A DNA stretch of 64,000 nt from Physcia stellaris (Eukaryota; Ascomycota; Lecanoromycetes; Caliciales; Physciaceae), in NCBI GenBank assembly GCA_018902385.1, contig JABSSW010000078.1:1-64000 (forward strand), given 5' to 3'. Shown here in pieces: positions 34,354-47,560 of this stretch; position 1 is the stretch's first letter, and each line of letters starts with the position of its first letter. The translations under genes and the position numbers were made by a program. The notes under the pieces were generated by a model that ran no database searches, was not told the origin of the DNA, and saw only the letters and a program-made list of their open reading frames with translations.

Positions 34354-35477
34354 ATGAGTAAACGCGACTATTCGACATTTGAAGAACAACATGGGGCTTC
34401 ACTGAAGAGCGGAGACTGGTCTGACTTCGCTATCATCTGCGAAGGCACCAAATGGCAAGTCCATAGAGAAATCATCTGCCAGTAAGCATGCCGTCACTAA
34501 GTCGATATTGGGTTGAATGGTAAACCGCAGTGCAAAGACGTACTGTGGGAGTACTTGTTGTGCTAGGAAAAGTCCGGCTAGCAGGCATGAAGGCAATCGA
34601 ACTATTTTGCAACACTGTGCAAGAATGATTGCGTAGTATGTACATGCCATCCTTCACCCTGCTCTTGTTTTCATAATTCGCACTAACTTGTCCGTCAATA
34701 GGAAAGTCGAGAGGGAAAGGTCGATCTCACAGGCGATAGTCCGGTCGCGGTGGGACGAATGCTTGATTATCTCTACACCCACGCCATCGACTACGGCCAG
34801 GACTTCGACGAGCAAGACAAAGATAGTGTCACCAAGCGTATGCTCGAGATCTTGGCCGTGTACGTCCTGGGAGACAAGTATGACGTTCCAGGTCTCCGAA
34901 GATACTGCAAGAAGTCATTCGAGAAGGTGGAAAACGAAACAGACGATTTTTGTATGTCTCATTCCCGGCTGCGAACTTCAGTCACTCCCTTGGTGCGCTA
35001 TGCATGATGGATATTCTGCATGCCAACGATACTCTGCTGCATATGATGAAGTTCAGTGAATTGACTGACGCAATCATAGGTCTTCTCAAATTAGTCGCCA
35101 AAGCTGTAGCTTCAATTCCTCCCAACGACCAACAACTTCTAAAGGCAGTTATTCAATCCTGTGCAACGAACGTAGATCTCATTTTCAGCCCTACACCGAC
35201 TTCCGATACATTTCAAACAACTCTTGAATGGAACAACGTCTTCCGTGAGCATCCAATATTCACCACCAGGCTTCTCCAGGCGGTGACAGCCCAATCTTTG
35301 GACCAGGCGAAGACCGATGAAGTTTTCATCAAGTCCCTGGCCAAAAGACTCTCGGAGGTGAATCTCGAAATCAAAAGCCTACAGGAGGATCTAGTTTCTG
35401 CACGGATGAATATCAGTGCTCTGGCGAAGCATTTCGGAGTTGTTCCTTCTGTTCCTAGAAGCCCGGATGATAGCTAG
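34354..35477 (+). CDS. BTB/POZ domain protein, middle of gene model unresolved
   Basis: Exon 1 (34354-34481) reads MSKRDYSTFEEQHG...KSGDWSDFAIICEGTKWQVHREIIC, the start of a BTB fold ('SD..I...G..W.VH..ii'). An exon from 34702 reads ESREGKVDLTGDSPVAVGRMLDYLYTHAIDY...LAVYVLGDKYDVPGLRRYCKKSFEKV, the second half of the domain, ending at about 34951. The last exon (35080-35477) ends QEDLVSARMNISALAKHFGVV, a coiled-coil tail. The residues that should link the halves (about 34.53-34.63 kb) do not join both sides in phase by any splice I can find. So this is either an unusual exon or early decay. BTB proteins mediate dimerisation or link to cullin-3 ligases; the partner is unknown. Confidence 0.65.
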
Positions 35478-36173
35478 TCACGGCCCGATACAATCTGAAA
35501 TAGCTGTTGTTCATCCTTGCTTCATACATTTCTTGCGAAGGATTCAAAAGCGGCCAAGGGTTTGGTAGGAGGGGAAACGCATGTCTTCAGGGAACTGGAA
35601 TGGGTCGCTAGGCTAATGATGGATCAGTTTGCTTGACGATAGTCTCCACATCTTCTTCCTAGTCAACTAGCGGTCATGTAACGACTCCGGAGTTAATCTA
35701 CATGAACGTACTTCCATTTACGCTGTGCTCATCGTCCTATGCAGCGATTCTGGATTCGAGTAGCATAGCGACCTAGCTCAAGGTATATGGAATATCAGAG
35801 CAAGACTTTTTCTACTTGTCTTAAGACGTATTAGAGCTGCTCTTATTGAGGTCGTAGCTCGTTCACTCAAGACTTACCCGAAAATAGAAATACAACGAAG
35901 GATAGAAGGGTGTTGCCATAGTCCGCTTCGTCTATGTCCGAGAGTAGAAGATGCTCTCGACTCTGACTCGTCGTCCTTATTCAGAGATACAGGCTCTTAT
36001 CGCTACTCGCTCCGTTCTAGCGTAATATATATCTGTTGTGGGAGAAACATCGCATCACGAAAAGCTCATATAAAAGTATCCATCCTAATAATACTGCACG
36101 AATTATAACCTGCCTTTTCCTACAATTTTCGTCATGAGCTACCTCCGAATAGCCCACCCCATCTCTCAGCCCC
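35478..36173. other. Intergenic between convergent genes
   Basis: No gene, repeat or RNA recognised. Contains the 3' regions of the BTB gene and the minus-strand gene that ends at 36174. Confidence 0.4.
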
Positions 36174-37895
36174 CTAATATAACTTCTCGAGCCTATCAAC
36201 CACATCTGCCACTGCTCTCCGGAAATCCAGACTTGTCCCCTCCACAGCAGCCAGCATCATGCACCTCGCGCTCCAAGAAACATTCTGGATCTTTTCGTAA
36301 AGTCCCCGAGCTTTTGATGTCTGGATGGACGCGATGACGTGTTTCAACGCATCCGGTCGAATATATTGAAGCCTTTATCCGAATTAGCAACACCATCCCA
36401 ACCACCAAAAGTTGAAAAAATGCTTTACTCACAAACATTGGAGATGACCAGGCACGAGCGCCAAAATCCCGATTCCGAACGCGCAAGAGAGGGTATACAG
36501 CTGCTCTCCCCCATCGCTAGACCTCACACTTTCCACACTAGGCAGCGACAACCCCATCCCAGCCGCGATCCTATAAAGCTCCGCCTGCGCCAGATTCTCA
36601 CCAAACCGATCCAGCGCCGTCTTTCGGCCGCTGAAATGCCTCAAGCACAACGCCAACGAGCGGAAACTTCCCGCAACAGGCGCTTTGAAGAGCGAAGGCC
36701 AGGGCATCGTTGGAGTTCCCTGCGGTACATGCAGGTATTCGTATTCCAGAGCTCGGATCTGCTCCCGCCCTTCCTGTCCCAGGAGCTGGGTTAGGAGATT
36801 GACGGCGTCAGAGACCTCTTTCCCGATCTTTTTCCGAAGCTTACGGGACCCGGCGCTCGGTTGATGTTCCTGTAGGAGGGGGGCGGGGATGAGGGCCGGG
36901 TGGGCCATTGCGGCGTCTTTGACGAGGCGCCAGGTTAGCCAGGCTTCTGTGTTTGCTTGCTGGGGAGAGGAGAGGGTCTGGTGCTGGGTGGGGTTGTTCG
37001 GGTCCTGGGCTGAGGTGGTGAGGTTGCGCAGATATCCGGCTAGGACGTCGGAATGGGGCCGCTGGTTGTATTGAGGTGGAATTAATTCGTCATCGAGCAT
37101 GAGCTTCCGCTTGAGGGAACGAACGCCTGTGACGATGAGCTCGTTGCTGTCGCCAGGCGCGGTGCTGTTGGAGTTCTGGACCGTCAGAGGACTGATGGCT
37201 TCTAGCCTAGTAATTTCCTCGTCTAGCTGGCTTTGATTTATCCTTGGGAGGCCATCACATCCAGGCAATAAAGAGCCAATAGGTGGTTCAAGTGGTATTC
37301 GACCTGCGAATGGCTGCAAGAATCTCCTAGCTGTAGGCTCCGAAGCTTTCTCGATCTGCTCGAAATCGGAAAGGAGCTCTTTGGCTTCTCCTGCTGGAAA
37401 GATTTTTTGCTGGATCTGTCCCAAATTAGCTCGAAAGTTGAACTGTGCTTGGCTTATGATCGTTCCCTTCCTTTTGCATTTTGTTCTCGAGTGCGAGGGA
37501 GAGTAAAGAAAAGAAATCAAGCGGAAAAACGCCGCACTCACCTCCCCAACCCCATTCACAAACCTTTTCGCCTCCTCCTCCTCACCCACCTTTTCGATCA
37601 GCGCTCGCATCAAAATAGCCACCCCCTTGAAGTATATGTACATCTACACCTCCCTCAGTCATCAAACCCCCATAAACCAAAAACAAAATTTAAGATTTCA
37701 TACCTCGCTTTCCCTCCCATCCGTCTCACTATCTGGTTCATCGAGTACGGACTTGATGGCGGGCAGCTGACTTATCTGCGCTAGATACTCTTCCATTCTC
37801 TCACCGTCCGTGTCGGGGCTGGATGCGAGCCGGTGGATGATGCGCAGCATGCCGTTGAGGATGGTTTGCGCTTGGGGATTTGGGGGGTAGGCCAT
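36174..37895 (-). CDS. Four-exon protein of unknown family
   Basis: Exons 37895-37704, 37643-37542, 37442-36433 and 36372-36174 join in phase to 500 residues. The start is ATG 37895 (MAYPPNPQAQTIL). Visible features: helix-rich N-terminus, an acidic EEEEAKRF segment, a basic patch (VRSLKRKLML), another at GSRKLRKKIGKEV, and a helical C-terminal half (SFRSLALCLRHFSGRKTALDRFGENLAQAELYRIAAGMGLSLPSV; the last exon reads LKHVIASIQTSKARGLYEKI...DVVDRLEKLY). I recognise no domain and see no signal peptide or membrane segment. The all-helical make-up with basic patches could suit a nuclear scaffold protein, but that is only a guess. All splice sites are canonical, so the gene is very likely real. Confidence 0.65.
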
Positions 37896-39399
37896 GGTTG
37901 GGGCTCGGAAATGGCGATTGGGTGGAGCGTGGATTTGTGGAGTCTGTGAGATCTAGATGTAGGAGTTAGATGTAGATAAGGCCGTTTCTGGGGGGGTTTA
38001 TATGCTCCACTTACGGTGAATGATTATACATCTGTGATTTGAGACGTTGAATCACGGAATGGGCGCTGTGAATGGATATCGATGGAATGGTCACGAGTGA
38101 ATGAAGCGCATCGTCACATACAAAGCACGGAGGCAATGAGAATGAGATTTTCTCTGCAATGACAGGATTATGTCTGGTGCATCAGATCTAATCTGTGAAG
38201 CGTGTTCGAGGGTTCATCTGGGTGTCAATTGTAGCTTCACCTATTAACGATAGGTTGGAGGGTAGATATGTAGTCATCAACTTATACACCGTGAAGGTCT
38301 CTCTTCGACGTCAGTCTATCTCGAGCAACGATCGCACCTTTGGTCTTTCCAGATTGACCACCAGGAAGGTAATGATGAGCAGTGATTGGTTCAGTAAAAG
38401 GATATCGAATCTCTCTGACGAGGGTGATGAGCGAGGATGTGTGAGGAGTGGTTAGAACGATATGTAAAAGCGTCCGAACGAGAAAGATGAGCTATTTTGG
38501 TGAAGACGATAGTCATTTCACGCTTCAAGAGACACAAATCCCTCAGCATTGCACCGTATCCTGACTTTTGTAACATTGCTGGGCCTTGGGACTCGTGGAA
38601 CTGTACAGTCAGGAAGCCGGGAGTTTTATCTAGAATGAGCAGCTTCGTATTATGATTTTGACTTGATAGGCCTACAGAGGTCTTTCGTCAAGTAGAGGTA
38701 GTAAAAGATTGAGGCGGGGATATTTGATTCGGACGTGTTACTTAGGTTAAAAGACAAAAAGAACAAAGCTGCAATATAGTGTACCTGGGTACCCTGCAAC
38801 CTTGTATTGAACTCCTGTTGATGCGGTCGCACCTAGAATTTCAAGCTTTCTAAGCGTAAGGATGATCTGTAGGCGATAAGAATCATGTAAATTCGTAGGC
38901 TTCAGTGTGGTGTATAACATAATAGAAGATCGATCACTAACTGTTGTTGTAGACGTACTTTAGCACGATGTGTCAAGGTATAGCTTAACTATAATCCCAA
39001 AGTTGGGCAAATGGCGACTTGTTCAATTTCCGTTGGCTTGTCAGATCTCGAGATCCTCGGCTACAGGCGCTAGGAATCGCGTACCACAACCACTTGTACG
39101 TAACACTGAGCTGTACGAATCTGGAACACGAGTGAAAGTTGAAGTCTATTATTTGAACAGTAATCGGAGAGGAAATGTATCCAACGAACTGTTACAAGCC
39201 TGACAAAGCTTTAATGGGCATGGAGTTCGCTGGATGGGTGGCTCGACTGAGGTACGAGTACACCACCTGTCTCCAACTTTCTTCGTCACTTCCTACAAAG
39301 GTTGTCGTTCGGGAAAGACTATTTTCCCTGAATTCTCCAATTTTTTTAGAGGCGTAGCCGGTCATCGTGGGAATCCTTAGACAACATATGCTCAACGGA
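37896..39399. other. Intergenic, no gene recognised
   Basis: Shared upstream region on the right of the 4-exon gene. Short openings only; no repeats found. Confidence 0.4.
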
Positions 39400-40746
39400 T
39401 CAGACCATGTGACCCTCGACATCAATGGAGCTTTTTCCGGGCTGTCGCATCTCGATCTCCTTCGATTCTTTGGTTGCCAAGGTTCCAAATGATCGAGCGC
39501 CAGACAGAGTATCGTATTCTTCACTGTTCGGTTTGACGGTGATCGCTTTAGATTTTCCGTGAAGAGAACGTGAGATACACTGAAGGGTGAAGCTCGGCAA
39601 CATTGAGCGTTTTGAGTATTCTTGAATGAGCCTGAACAGTGGACGTAGGGTTGCAAGACAGGCGCAGCAGATGCCAACACATGGTTCGATCATAGACCAG
39701 ACCATTATGTCAACTTCGGTATCTAGAATTTTCAATCAGTGACCTTTTCGGCGTCATCAATCACAGGTTCCAGCTTACAAGTTAGGTCTGTCATATCCTC
39801 AACGCGTGATGCGTAAACAGTTCTAACAACACTAGCCGCGCAAGCGCTTTGAGTGGTGTAAGCAGCTGGCTCGACTTCCTCAGTCCTGGGGGAAATCAAA
39901 ACTTACACAGTTCCCAGACAAAACAGGAGGCATAACCCGATTTTTTATTTTAAGGGCAATTGTAGGCCTACGAGTGTGGGTATAGGGAGGACCAGTAGCG
40001 CAACGTCGGCAATGAGAGTAAGCGTTGCAAGAGCTAGGAGAAGTAACCGAATCCGAATGCAATGGCCTTGCGTATTTCCAGAGAATCCGTCCCATAGGTA
40101 GTGAAAAGGTTGACATTGTATCAGGGTTACCACGGTCGACGAGATGGTAACTGCGATGACGTATGCCCCTATAATATACCAGGCAAACTTGAACCGGACA
40201 TTATTGAATGTGAATAAGGCACGATACTGAAACAATAGTGAGAATTTAGTTGCCAAGTGGCAGTAGATGTACAGAAGTTCCAAGGCAGGTGATATCTGCC
40301 ATTACGATGATCAGTTCTTGGGGCTACTAACATATGATCGGTACTTACGGATGAGATTCTAACGGTATGGTCGATACCAACTCTAATGGCATGTTTTCCA
40401 GATCCGTAATGAACGTCTAACATTTAGTCAGCTTTCACTAAAGGGTCCGCAGCCTTTGTTTGATACTTAGGATTGTTGCAGCGTAGTAGCCCGAGGCGAG
40501 CACCTGTGATAGTGTCAGGTACCAATCTCACAATATTTCGGGTCAATATACCGTGGCCGCAACGATGGCATAGTCATCTATCTGCCAGGGTATTTTGAGA
40601 ATAGTCCTTCTAGTAGCCAGACGTAATATCACAGTGAGCAATGACAGTGCAATGAACACTGTTGTGACTGTAATGACAAGAGGACCAAGATCATCATCCC
40701 AATGGGTACGTTCGAAGGCTATATTATCGGTTGTTAGCGTGGCCAT
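39400..40746 (-). pseudogene. Fungal rhodopsin-domain (SAT4-like) integral membrane protein with one in-frame stop
   Basis: Start ATG 40746; exon 1 (40746-40552) holds TMS1 (ITVTTVFIALSLLTVILRL) and IPWQIDDYAIVAAT. Short exons follow: VLASGYYAATIL, then NVHYGSGKHAIRVG, then ALELLYIYCHLATKFSLLFQYRALF and QCQPFHYLWDGF with the family's C.P...W pattern. Next come TLIADVALLVLPIPTLVGLQLPLK and, after a TAA at 39945-39947, KIGLCLLFCLGTV, ACAASVVRTVY, TEVDIMVWSMIEPCVGICCACLATLRPLF and the cytoplasmic tail to 39400. Seven membrane helices of PF20684 type. Everything except that one TAA, which lies in a cytosolic loop, is intact with good splice sites. So it is a young pseudogene or an assembly error. 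Paralogue: 50951-52320. Confidence 0.75.
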
Positions 40747-43700
40747 ACTTCATCAGCTGTTGATTCTGCGATTGGGAAAACTGGTCACAAACTAAGCCAC
40801 TTACTCTGGGAGAGCTCGCTTTTGTATTGCTATTAATTAGCGTTACTACATCACCGCCTACCTCTCTCCGGGCGAATCGTAGGCCATAAGGCAAAGAGGC
40901 AAAGCTTGACGCAATCCCTTACCGAGGGCGCGTCTTAAATAAACACTAGCGGAATTTGTGCATAGCGCTCACGCTCTTGTTGCTATGAGAGGGTTGAATG
41001 GTTGCCTTGCAGAGTGACCGTTACGCCGTTATCGGCGAGACTTGAGCATGGAGAGACATGCATGTAGTACCATCTTGGAAGCCACTGATTTGATACATCT
41101 ACCCTAAAATCACACAGGCCTTGTCAAACCGGCAATGTGTCCAATTATCCTGGAGACGTGTGGCCAGAGTTGACATACAATCAAAGCTTTCATCTACGTA
41201 TCCTGGTTAAAACTTCATTAGCCTACCAATGTACTCCTGATGGATCGCCTTGTGCGACATACCTTCTGTCTAGTTTGCTTCGTAACCAGTCCCGGCCCCC
41301 ATATTTTCGACAAGGGTTCAAGCTTATCTTGCTGAAGAAGCTAACGACTGTGGCTAGTCCTACCTGTGCTACATGGTTCAATGGAGAGTCTGCTTTAAAG
41401 TATACGTCAGCTAGTCACAGTGAAATAGATGGCCATGCAGAGATAGAGAAGTGAGTTTTTTTTTATCACGAATCCTCGAACAGCCGTCCAAATCTCTCAT
41501 GGAATTAAGGCAACCATGGACGTGACTGATCAACAGCCGGAATGAGACACACACATATGCCTTCTGCACGCCACTGCTGTACCTAAGGCAGTGCGAGTTT
41601 ACCCCACTTTGCTATGATTATCGCGCCGCAAAGCTTGAGCTCTTCGTCTTCGCACTTCTTGTTTTGTACTCCGCAATTCATACTCCTTACTCCGAACGGA
41701 AAAGTAGAATGCAGTGATACATCACAAAGCCGCCGGGTTTGATGCGCACCAGTCTAAAAGAAGCGAAGAATCAGCCATCCTGAACAGGACTTAGCGACGA
41801 TCGGGGATTGGGGGTTCTCCACATGTGGATAACATGAGCAAATGCTTTGTTATGCCTTCTTGTCATACGGCGAACCACACCATATGTCCTGCCCCAGGGT
41901 AAGACTTAAGAGGGAACGAGATGAAGTACGTAGTCGTGTTCTGTAGCAACCTTAGCCCCTGACCCAGGGCACCATCACGCTCCCCGATCGGGCTCTATTC
42001 CCTTGTATTTCGAGAACGGTTGTCAACATCAGTTCAGGAATGCCACTTCACAAGAATCATTTAAGGGTCTCTGGTAGCTGTAATTGCAAGGCCATCCGCT
42101 TGAGATCGACGTCCTAGCGCAAGTGGACCGGCGATTGATTGCAGCCCACCTTATTAGATGAAGCCAAAAGCGATGATCCGATTCACCTACCTTCGGTCTG
42201 TATCAGTGTTACAAGCATGCCTAAGATCTCGTTTGGGATCTTATCTTATCAGCGGAAGTCCACACGGAGCCTAGCGTGATCTGAGCTTGGCGCGCAAGCG
42301 ACTTCAGGCATTTCGATGTCCCATGTACATATCTGCTCTTTAGATCAGTTGTTCTCATTTGTGGTACCTAACACCCTTCTAGCCAGCCACGGCCCCTGAC
42401 AGTACTGACGATGACGAGGTCATCTTCACGTCTCCAGCGCAGCAAACTATCTCGCCTGGGGTTGTGCGAGACTAATTGATACCTGGCCAAACCTCCTGCT
42501 CCGACTCAGTAGGTTGCTCGTCAGGGCACGCGAGTAAGTGAAAGAAGACCACCATACCATGGAAATCTTCCCTCTGGAGGCGGTGTTCCAATTGTGACGA
42601 TTGGAGGCTGGCATGCAATTCTCCAATGCTCTTCGTGATCTGTTCGCCTACTCGTGTGGTCTCCGCCTCTTGTCTCCTCAATCTGCAACCGATGAAGAGA
42701 TCTAAATTGCGAGAGAGCTCAATTGCGATACGAAGCATCCTGCATGGACACCGGCCGCAGAAGCTTTCAAACGGTGACCCGAGAGGGCTGACAATTTCGT
42801 CGGGCAATATCGATCCTCCGAGAAACGGAAGAGATTCTTCTATGTGAGAAGTGGAACGAGTCTGACCTATGTAATTCATCCTATGCCAGAGCCATGGCCA
42901 CCCATGTTGGATGTGTATCCAGGAACCATCCATCGAGAAGACCTTGATACAGATTGTATGATACCAGAGAGACATTCTTGGTGAAAATGAAAGATGGAAC
43001 GGATTAGGAGATTTGCGGAACCGGGAGGATAGAAGATGAAGAAACATTCAAGGTACACCGTGAACGTGACTGCACAGTGATCTTTGAATGGTCTTCTTGA
43101 AGTCAAAGTCTGGAAGCTCGATCGAGATCAAGAGAGTAACGTTTCTTGCTTCTCGCCGATCGATCTCACAGGATATTGATGACTTCGCAAGTCACTTGTC
43201 ATGCTCAGCTTTTGAGAATGTGCTCTCCAAACCGCATCAACACAAAGAGCACTGGCACGAACAGAAACTGAGCCAGTACAAGCACTGAGACGCTCCAACC
43301 TCGGCCTTTTCTGATAGGTACGCCGGCTAGAGGGAGCATAGAACACCTCGTAGGAAGTAGTTCTGGGTGACTGAATTGTATTGCTTGAAGGTTCTATCTA
43401 CAGGTCTGCTAGGAGGATTATATACACGTTCTGCTTGTTGCAACGTACTACCATGCAACAACAATCGGATAAATCGCATATATCGCATATGCGGGTGTAT
43501 GCTATTAATTGACGAAACCAACAGTCTCATGATATAACGGCCTGGTGTTTCGAGCCCAGTGGCCTGGCGGGTAGGATGTTACCTGTTGTTTCGAGTAGAA
43601 CCTGTCAAGAGCTCTGCAATCGGTGCAGCACGATTACCAGTAACATTCACATCAGCTTGCGTGTCGCGAAATTTCCAGTTGTAGCGCAGGAGGGTCCTGA

Positions 43701-43848
43701 CCTTCGGCTATCGCCAGAGACTTTTGAGGCTAGCCCGTATTTCAATCACAGTCATGCAGCAAAACCTCCATGCAGACAAAAGATCAAGGCTCCCCAACTT
43801 TTCACCACAGAAAACAACTGGGAATTTCACTTCCATTTCGCAAAAGTC
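40747..43848. other. 3.1-kb region without a supported gene
   Basis: Includes a 191-codon minus-strand opening (42472-43047) with a charged helical C-terminal part, but it has no family signature and I cannot support it. No tRNA or repeats recognised. Confidence 0.4.
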
Positions 43849-44712
43849 ATGCTCTCGCCGCACACCCTCCTTCCCTTTCTACTAATCCTAGTCTCCACCA
43901 CGACTGCTATTCGCCCCCTTCTTCTAAAAAATGCCTCATCTCCACTTACAGCTCTCAGCCCTTTCCCCTTCATGGATGGAGTCGATACCGACAGATCTCC
44001 CGATTGGGCCGGCAACTTTGATCCCCTGGACTGCCGACGGGCCCGAGGGCTTTTGCACGAAAAAATAGATCACTGGGATGAGGCGACTCGCTGGAAGTTT
44101 TGGTCAAGGCGGTGGAGGACTAGGCCCGAGGGACAGCAGTGGGAGCTGCCCTATGGGCTAAGCTTCCGTGAGTGGCCCTCCCCCCTTTTTCCCCCTCTCC
44201 GCTCGCCCCGCTTCCTACTCTTATCTCTTTTCCATTTTTTTCTTTCATTTCTTTTTGGTCTCTGCCCCTCCACGTTCAACCACTCCCACCAAATTCCGTA
44301 CTATCATATTTCCTCTTTTGAGCTCAGAGCCCTTCGTATCGCAACTAAAAAGTCCCACACCACAGAAACATGCACCATCCTCCTCCGCATCGGTAAAGAT
44401 TTCGGCGATCACGTCATCCCCACCATGAGCGACAACAGCTACATGAGAACCTCCATCCTGGCTCCGGAAGCAGTTCTCCTATGGCAGGAGCTCGATACGG
44501 CTATGGACCTCGGTTTGCGCAGTGTTAGGTGGAATAAGAGACCGACATGGCTGGGGGTGCATGAAAATATGAGGGAGGAGGGGTATGTATATGTGTTGTT
44601 TTTGCCTAGCAGAAGTGCGATGGCGAGGGTGTGGACGGTGGGGATGAGGGCGGGAAAGGATGGGTTGGAGGAGGGTGGCGCTAGCGCGAGGGGGAGTGGG
44701 AGTCGGGAGTGA
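43849..44712 (+). CDS. Secreted protein of unknown function
   Basis: Start chosen at ATG 43849, because from there MLSPHTLLPFLLILVSTTTAIRP forms a signal peptide; the frame is open further upstream. Mature segments: DWAGNFDPLDCRRARGLLHEKIDHW, then FWSRRWRTRPEGQQWELPYGLSF, a probable intron (GTGAGTGG at about 44171 to a T-rich tract and CAGAG at about 44330, a multiple of three), then TETCTILLRIG, APEAVLLWQELDTAMDLGLRSV and WLGVHENMREEGYVYVLFL. The layout 'DC..A...I', 'LP.....TC.I.I', 'W..I...A..I...C', 'GG...G....V.V' recurs in unnamed secreted fungal proteins. It is a single gene with wide empty flanks. Function unknown. Confidence 0.6.
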   Translation: MLSPHTLLPFLLILVSTTTAIRPLLLKNASSPLTALSPFPFMDGVDTDRSPDWAGNFDPLDCRRARGLLHEKIDHWDEATRWKFWSRRWRTRPEGQQWELPYGLSFREWPSPLFPPLRSPRFLLLSLFHFFLSFLFGLCPSTFNHSHQIPYYHISSFELRALRIATKKSHTTETCTILLRIGKDFGDHVIPTMSDNSYMRTSILAPEAVLLWQELDTAMDLGLRSVRWNKRPTWLGVHENMREEGYVYVLFLPSRSAMARVWTVGMRAGKDGLEEGGASARGSGSRE

Positions 44713-47560
44713 GGTAGGCATGATTTATTGTTTGAGCTTGGTTAAAAGAGGCTGCAAGTACGCGCACACCTCATTCCGGATTACGCACATCTCGACTTCT
44801 ACGGCGCATATTCTTTATACTTGGTTATCACACGATCTTTACAAATAGTTCAGAGCAGATGGTCATTGCGATGACAATGCGATGATCAATTCGGCGATTG
44901 AATGCGGATGAGATGAAACTGAGATTCTCAAAGATTCGCTAGGAGTTGATGACCATTTGTATGGCGTCGAAGAAAGATGTATGACAGGGTTCTTTTGCTT
45001 CCCTTGCTCTTCATGTTCTTTGCTTTGCAGACTTTTGAATTTTGAATTTTTCTCCTCTCTCTTCACTTTTTGTAGCTGTCGCCTAGACGATAAAAGGTTG
45101 TTGGCGCTTGAAGCGATTAAATGACGGCTAGATTGTTCCTTGGTCGTCGATAGAGTTCAAATGACAGATTGAAATAGATGTTTGAAGCATGTTCGGTGTA
45201 AGAAAGTGAAGCATAACAAACTTCAGATCATGTCAATTCGAGTGTTTGATGAAATAATCAATCGATCAAGACAAATTCCCTTCACAGTCTATCTGATTTT
45301 CCAGAAGACACTCGATCATCTGTATCTGCTTTCATTATATCTGTTTATTTGATATCTGAGCTCTATTGTCGTTCGAAACTGCTCAATTCCTCATTTGTTC
45401 ACTACCTTTCACTACTTATCTGAACTACAACTACTCTCGTATGAAGGGTAAGAAAAAGATCAAAAATCATCAAAGCAAATGTGTCATCGCAGAAATCTAT
45501 TACTATTTCATGTATTTACTGATGTGACGTCGTGGATTTATGATTTCCAGCTCGTTTTTTTTGGCGTTCTGTGCGTGTATACGGGATATGGTGTGGGCGT
45601 ACTTGCCGCCTTGAAAATATGGCAAAGGGACTGTGATACAGAGACTCATCAGAGAAAGTGCGATTCTGACGAAGATTCTATAACCTGCACATGACAAGGA
45701 GATATTGACATGTATAGATGAGGATTTGATTTGAAAAACGTATGACCTCAACACAAGAAGCATTCAGCGTCCTTCTTCATTCATTTCCTTCCATCTATAT
45801 AATAAATGCTTACTGAGTATGGCCGATTACAAGAATCATCATTCTATCCGTCTTGGGAGACCATTTTCCGAAAAATCAATATCGTTCTTCGTCCGATAGA
45901 AGGCGAAAAAAGCATCCGTTACAACTCATAAACAGTCTATAAAGAGTACAACCGATATCCAGGGGAACAAAACTCGAGGAAGAAACCGCCTTCGCCGGGC
46001 TGAAGAGCAATCACTTTCGATGATGCGGAGAGGGGTCATTCTGTAAATGGGTGGAGATATGTATAAGTGGACATTTAGAATGATGACATGCTGTATCATC
46101 CATAAATTCTTGTATGACTACATATATGCGGGAAACCTCCATCTATCGTTCCCCAAATGAATAACGGTACAACTCATTCCCCATATGCTCTCGCCACTCC
46201 CATCCCAAAAGTCTCCATCTAGCTGCTTAAATAAGAGCTCTACCAGTCCTGGGAACCTTTGTCAACTCCTATCAGCAGCGTCGCTGACTCGCTCAAATCA
46301 AATCTTTCAGTTTCCGCAACTCCACTAGTATCATCTCTATGGCGCCTCTCAAACTCGCTGCTGATCAGATACCCTATACACGATGTATACCACATTGTCA
46401 ACCTAGATCTTATCCATCGTAAAGTATCCGAGGGTTACAAGACGCGACGAGAACAACCATGTAAACCAAAATCCGAGATCTCATTGAAATATTCCGGGAG
46501 AATTTACACCAGGATTTGAAGGTAAACTTCTTCGCCCTTGCAATGAATGCGCCTGCGGAGTTTTTTTGGGGATCTGGATCTATCATGCCAACTTACCGAT
46601 CTATCCTGGAAGATAAGTAAATTTTGGGCCATCGCTGGAGTTCTAGAGTGGAACCCGGGTTCGGCCTCTTGTACAGATAGCGAGACCTACACAGTCAGAA
46701 TACTAGAGTAGATGGAACTGCGGACGCAAACTAGATGAAGGATTCTGGAGGGATTTTGGGGGTTCGGTCCATTAGTGGGTGTTTTCTTTACAGGAAAAGT
46801 ATCTTTGGGGGGCAATAGGATCGTTGATATAGGTTTTTATTTGAGGAGGTTGGAATGTGGAGTTGATGTGTACGTGAAAGCGGGTGAATGAAATGATAAT
46901 CTCCGAATGAAGGAAAACAATGAGTGGTCGTCTGCAATATAACGAGCATAAAACTTGAGCATTTTCTTTAATTTGCGCCTTCCCTCAGCAGGCTCAACAC
47001 AACGTCTGTCTACAGCCGCAAAAGCAAGGGTTTGGAGTTTTTGAGAAGAGCTATAGTTCGCTTGAACACCTAACCTCGTAATGGTGTTTCCTAATTTGTT
47101 TTTTGGATTGTCCATTGCCGCATATCAAACATCTCAGCTAACATCCCAGGAGTTTTCTGTATAGAGATTTTGCTGATTGATTTGATCAACGAGCATCGTC
47201 TATGCAAAAAGAAAAACATCCCCAATTTAGATTCTGTCGAGTAATAACATCGTCGTTTGATTTCTTTTTTTGGCAATCGAAGCATGAAATTGATATGTAC
47301 ATGAAAACGATCTTTCAAAAACAAATGAATGAAAATCAAAACATACTGAAAAAAAAGAGAAAAAATCAACAGGAAAGGGAGAAAAAAACGTTGACTGGAG
47401 GACCCGCCTGCAAATCTAATTAGCACAAGGTTCGAAACCTTCTTCTGACGATTGAGCATACATGCACTTTCCCTGCATCAGCACCCCTGTCCAGCAGGCC
47501 GACCATTATCCATGCCACCCAGATCAATCGGACGAGCAGGCATGCAGGCAGGCAAAGCTA
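44713..47560. other. 2.8-kb intergenic region
   Basis: No gene supported; only short openings. Composition is slightly AT-rich without the CC/CT depletion of the AT blocks. Lies between the 3' ends of two convergent genes. Confidence 0.4.

Noticed and set aside
42472-43047. 191-codon minus-strand opening
   Set aside because: No domain, no splice partners and no supporting context; left as unsupported within the gap description.
47421-47445. tRNA-like B-box (AAGGTTCGAAACCTT)
   Set aside because: A self-complementary 15-mer with a 5-base loop instead of the 7-base T loop, and no anticodon or acceptor arm around it.
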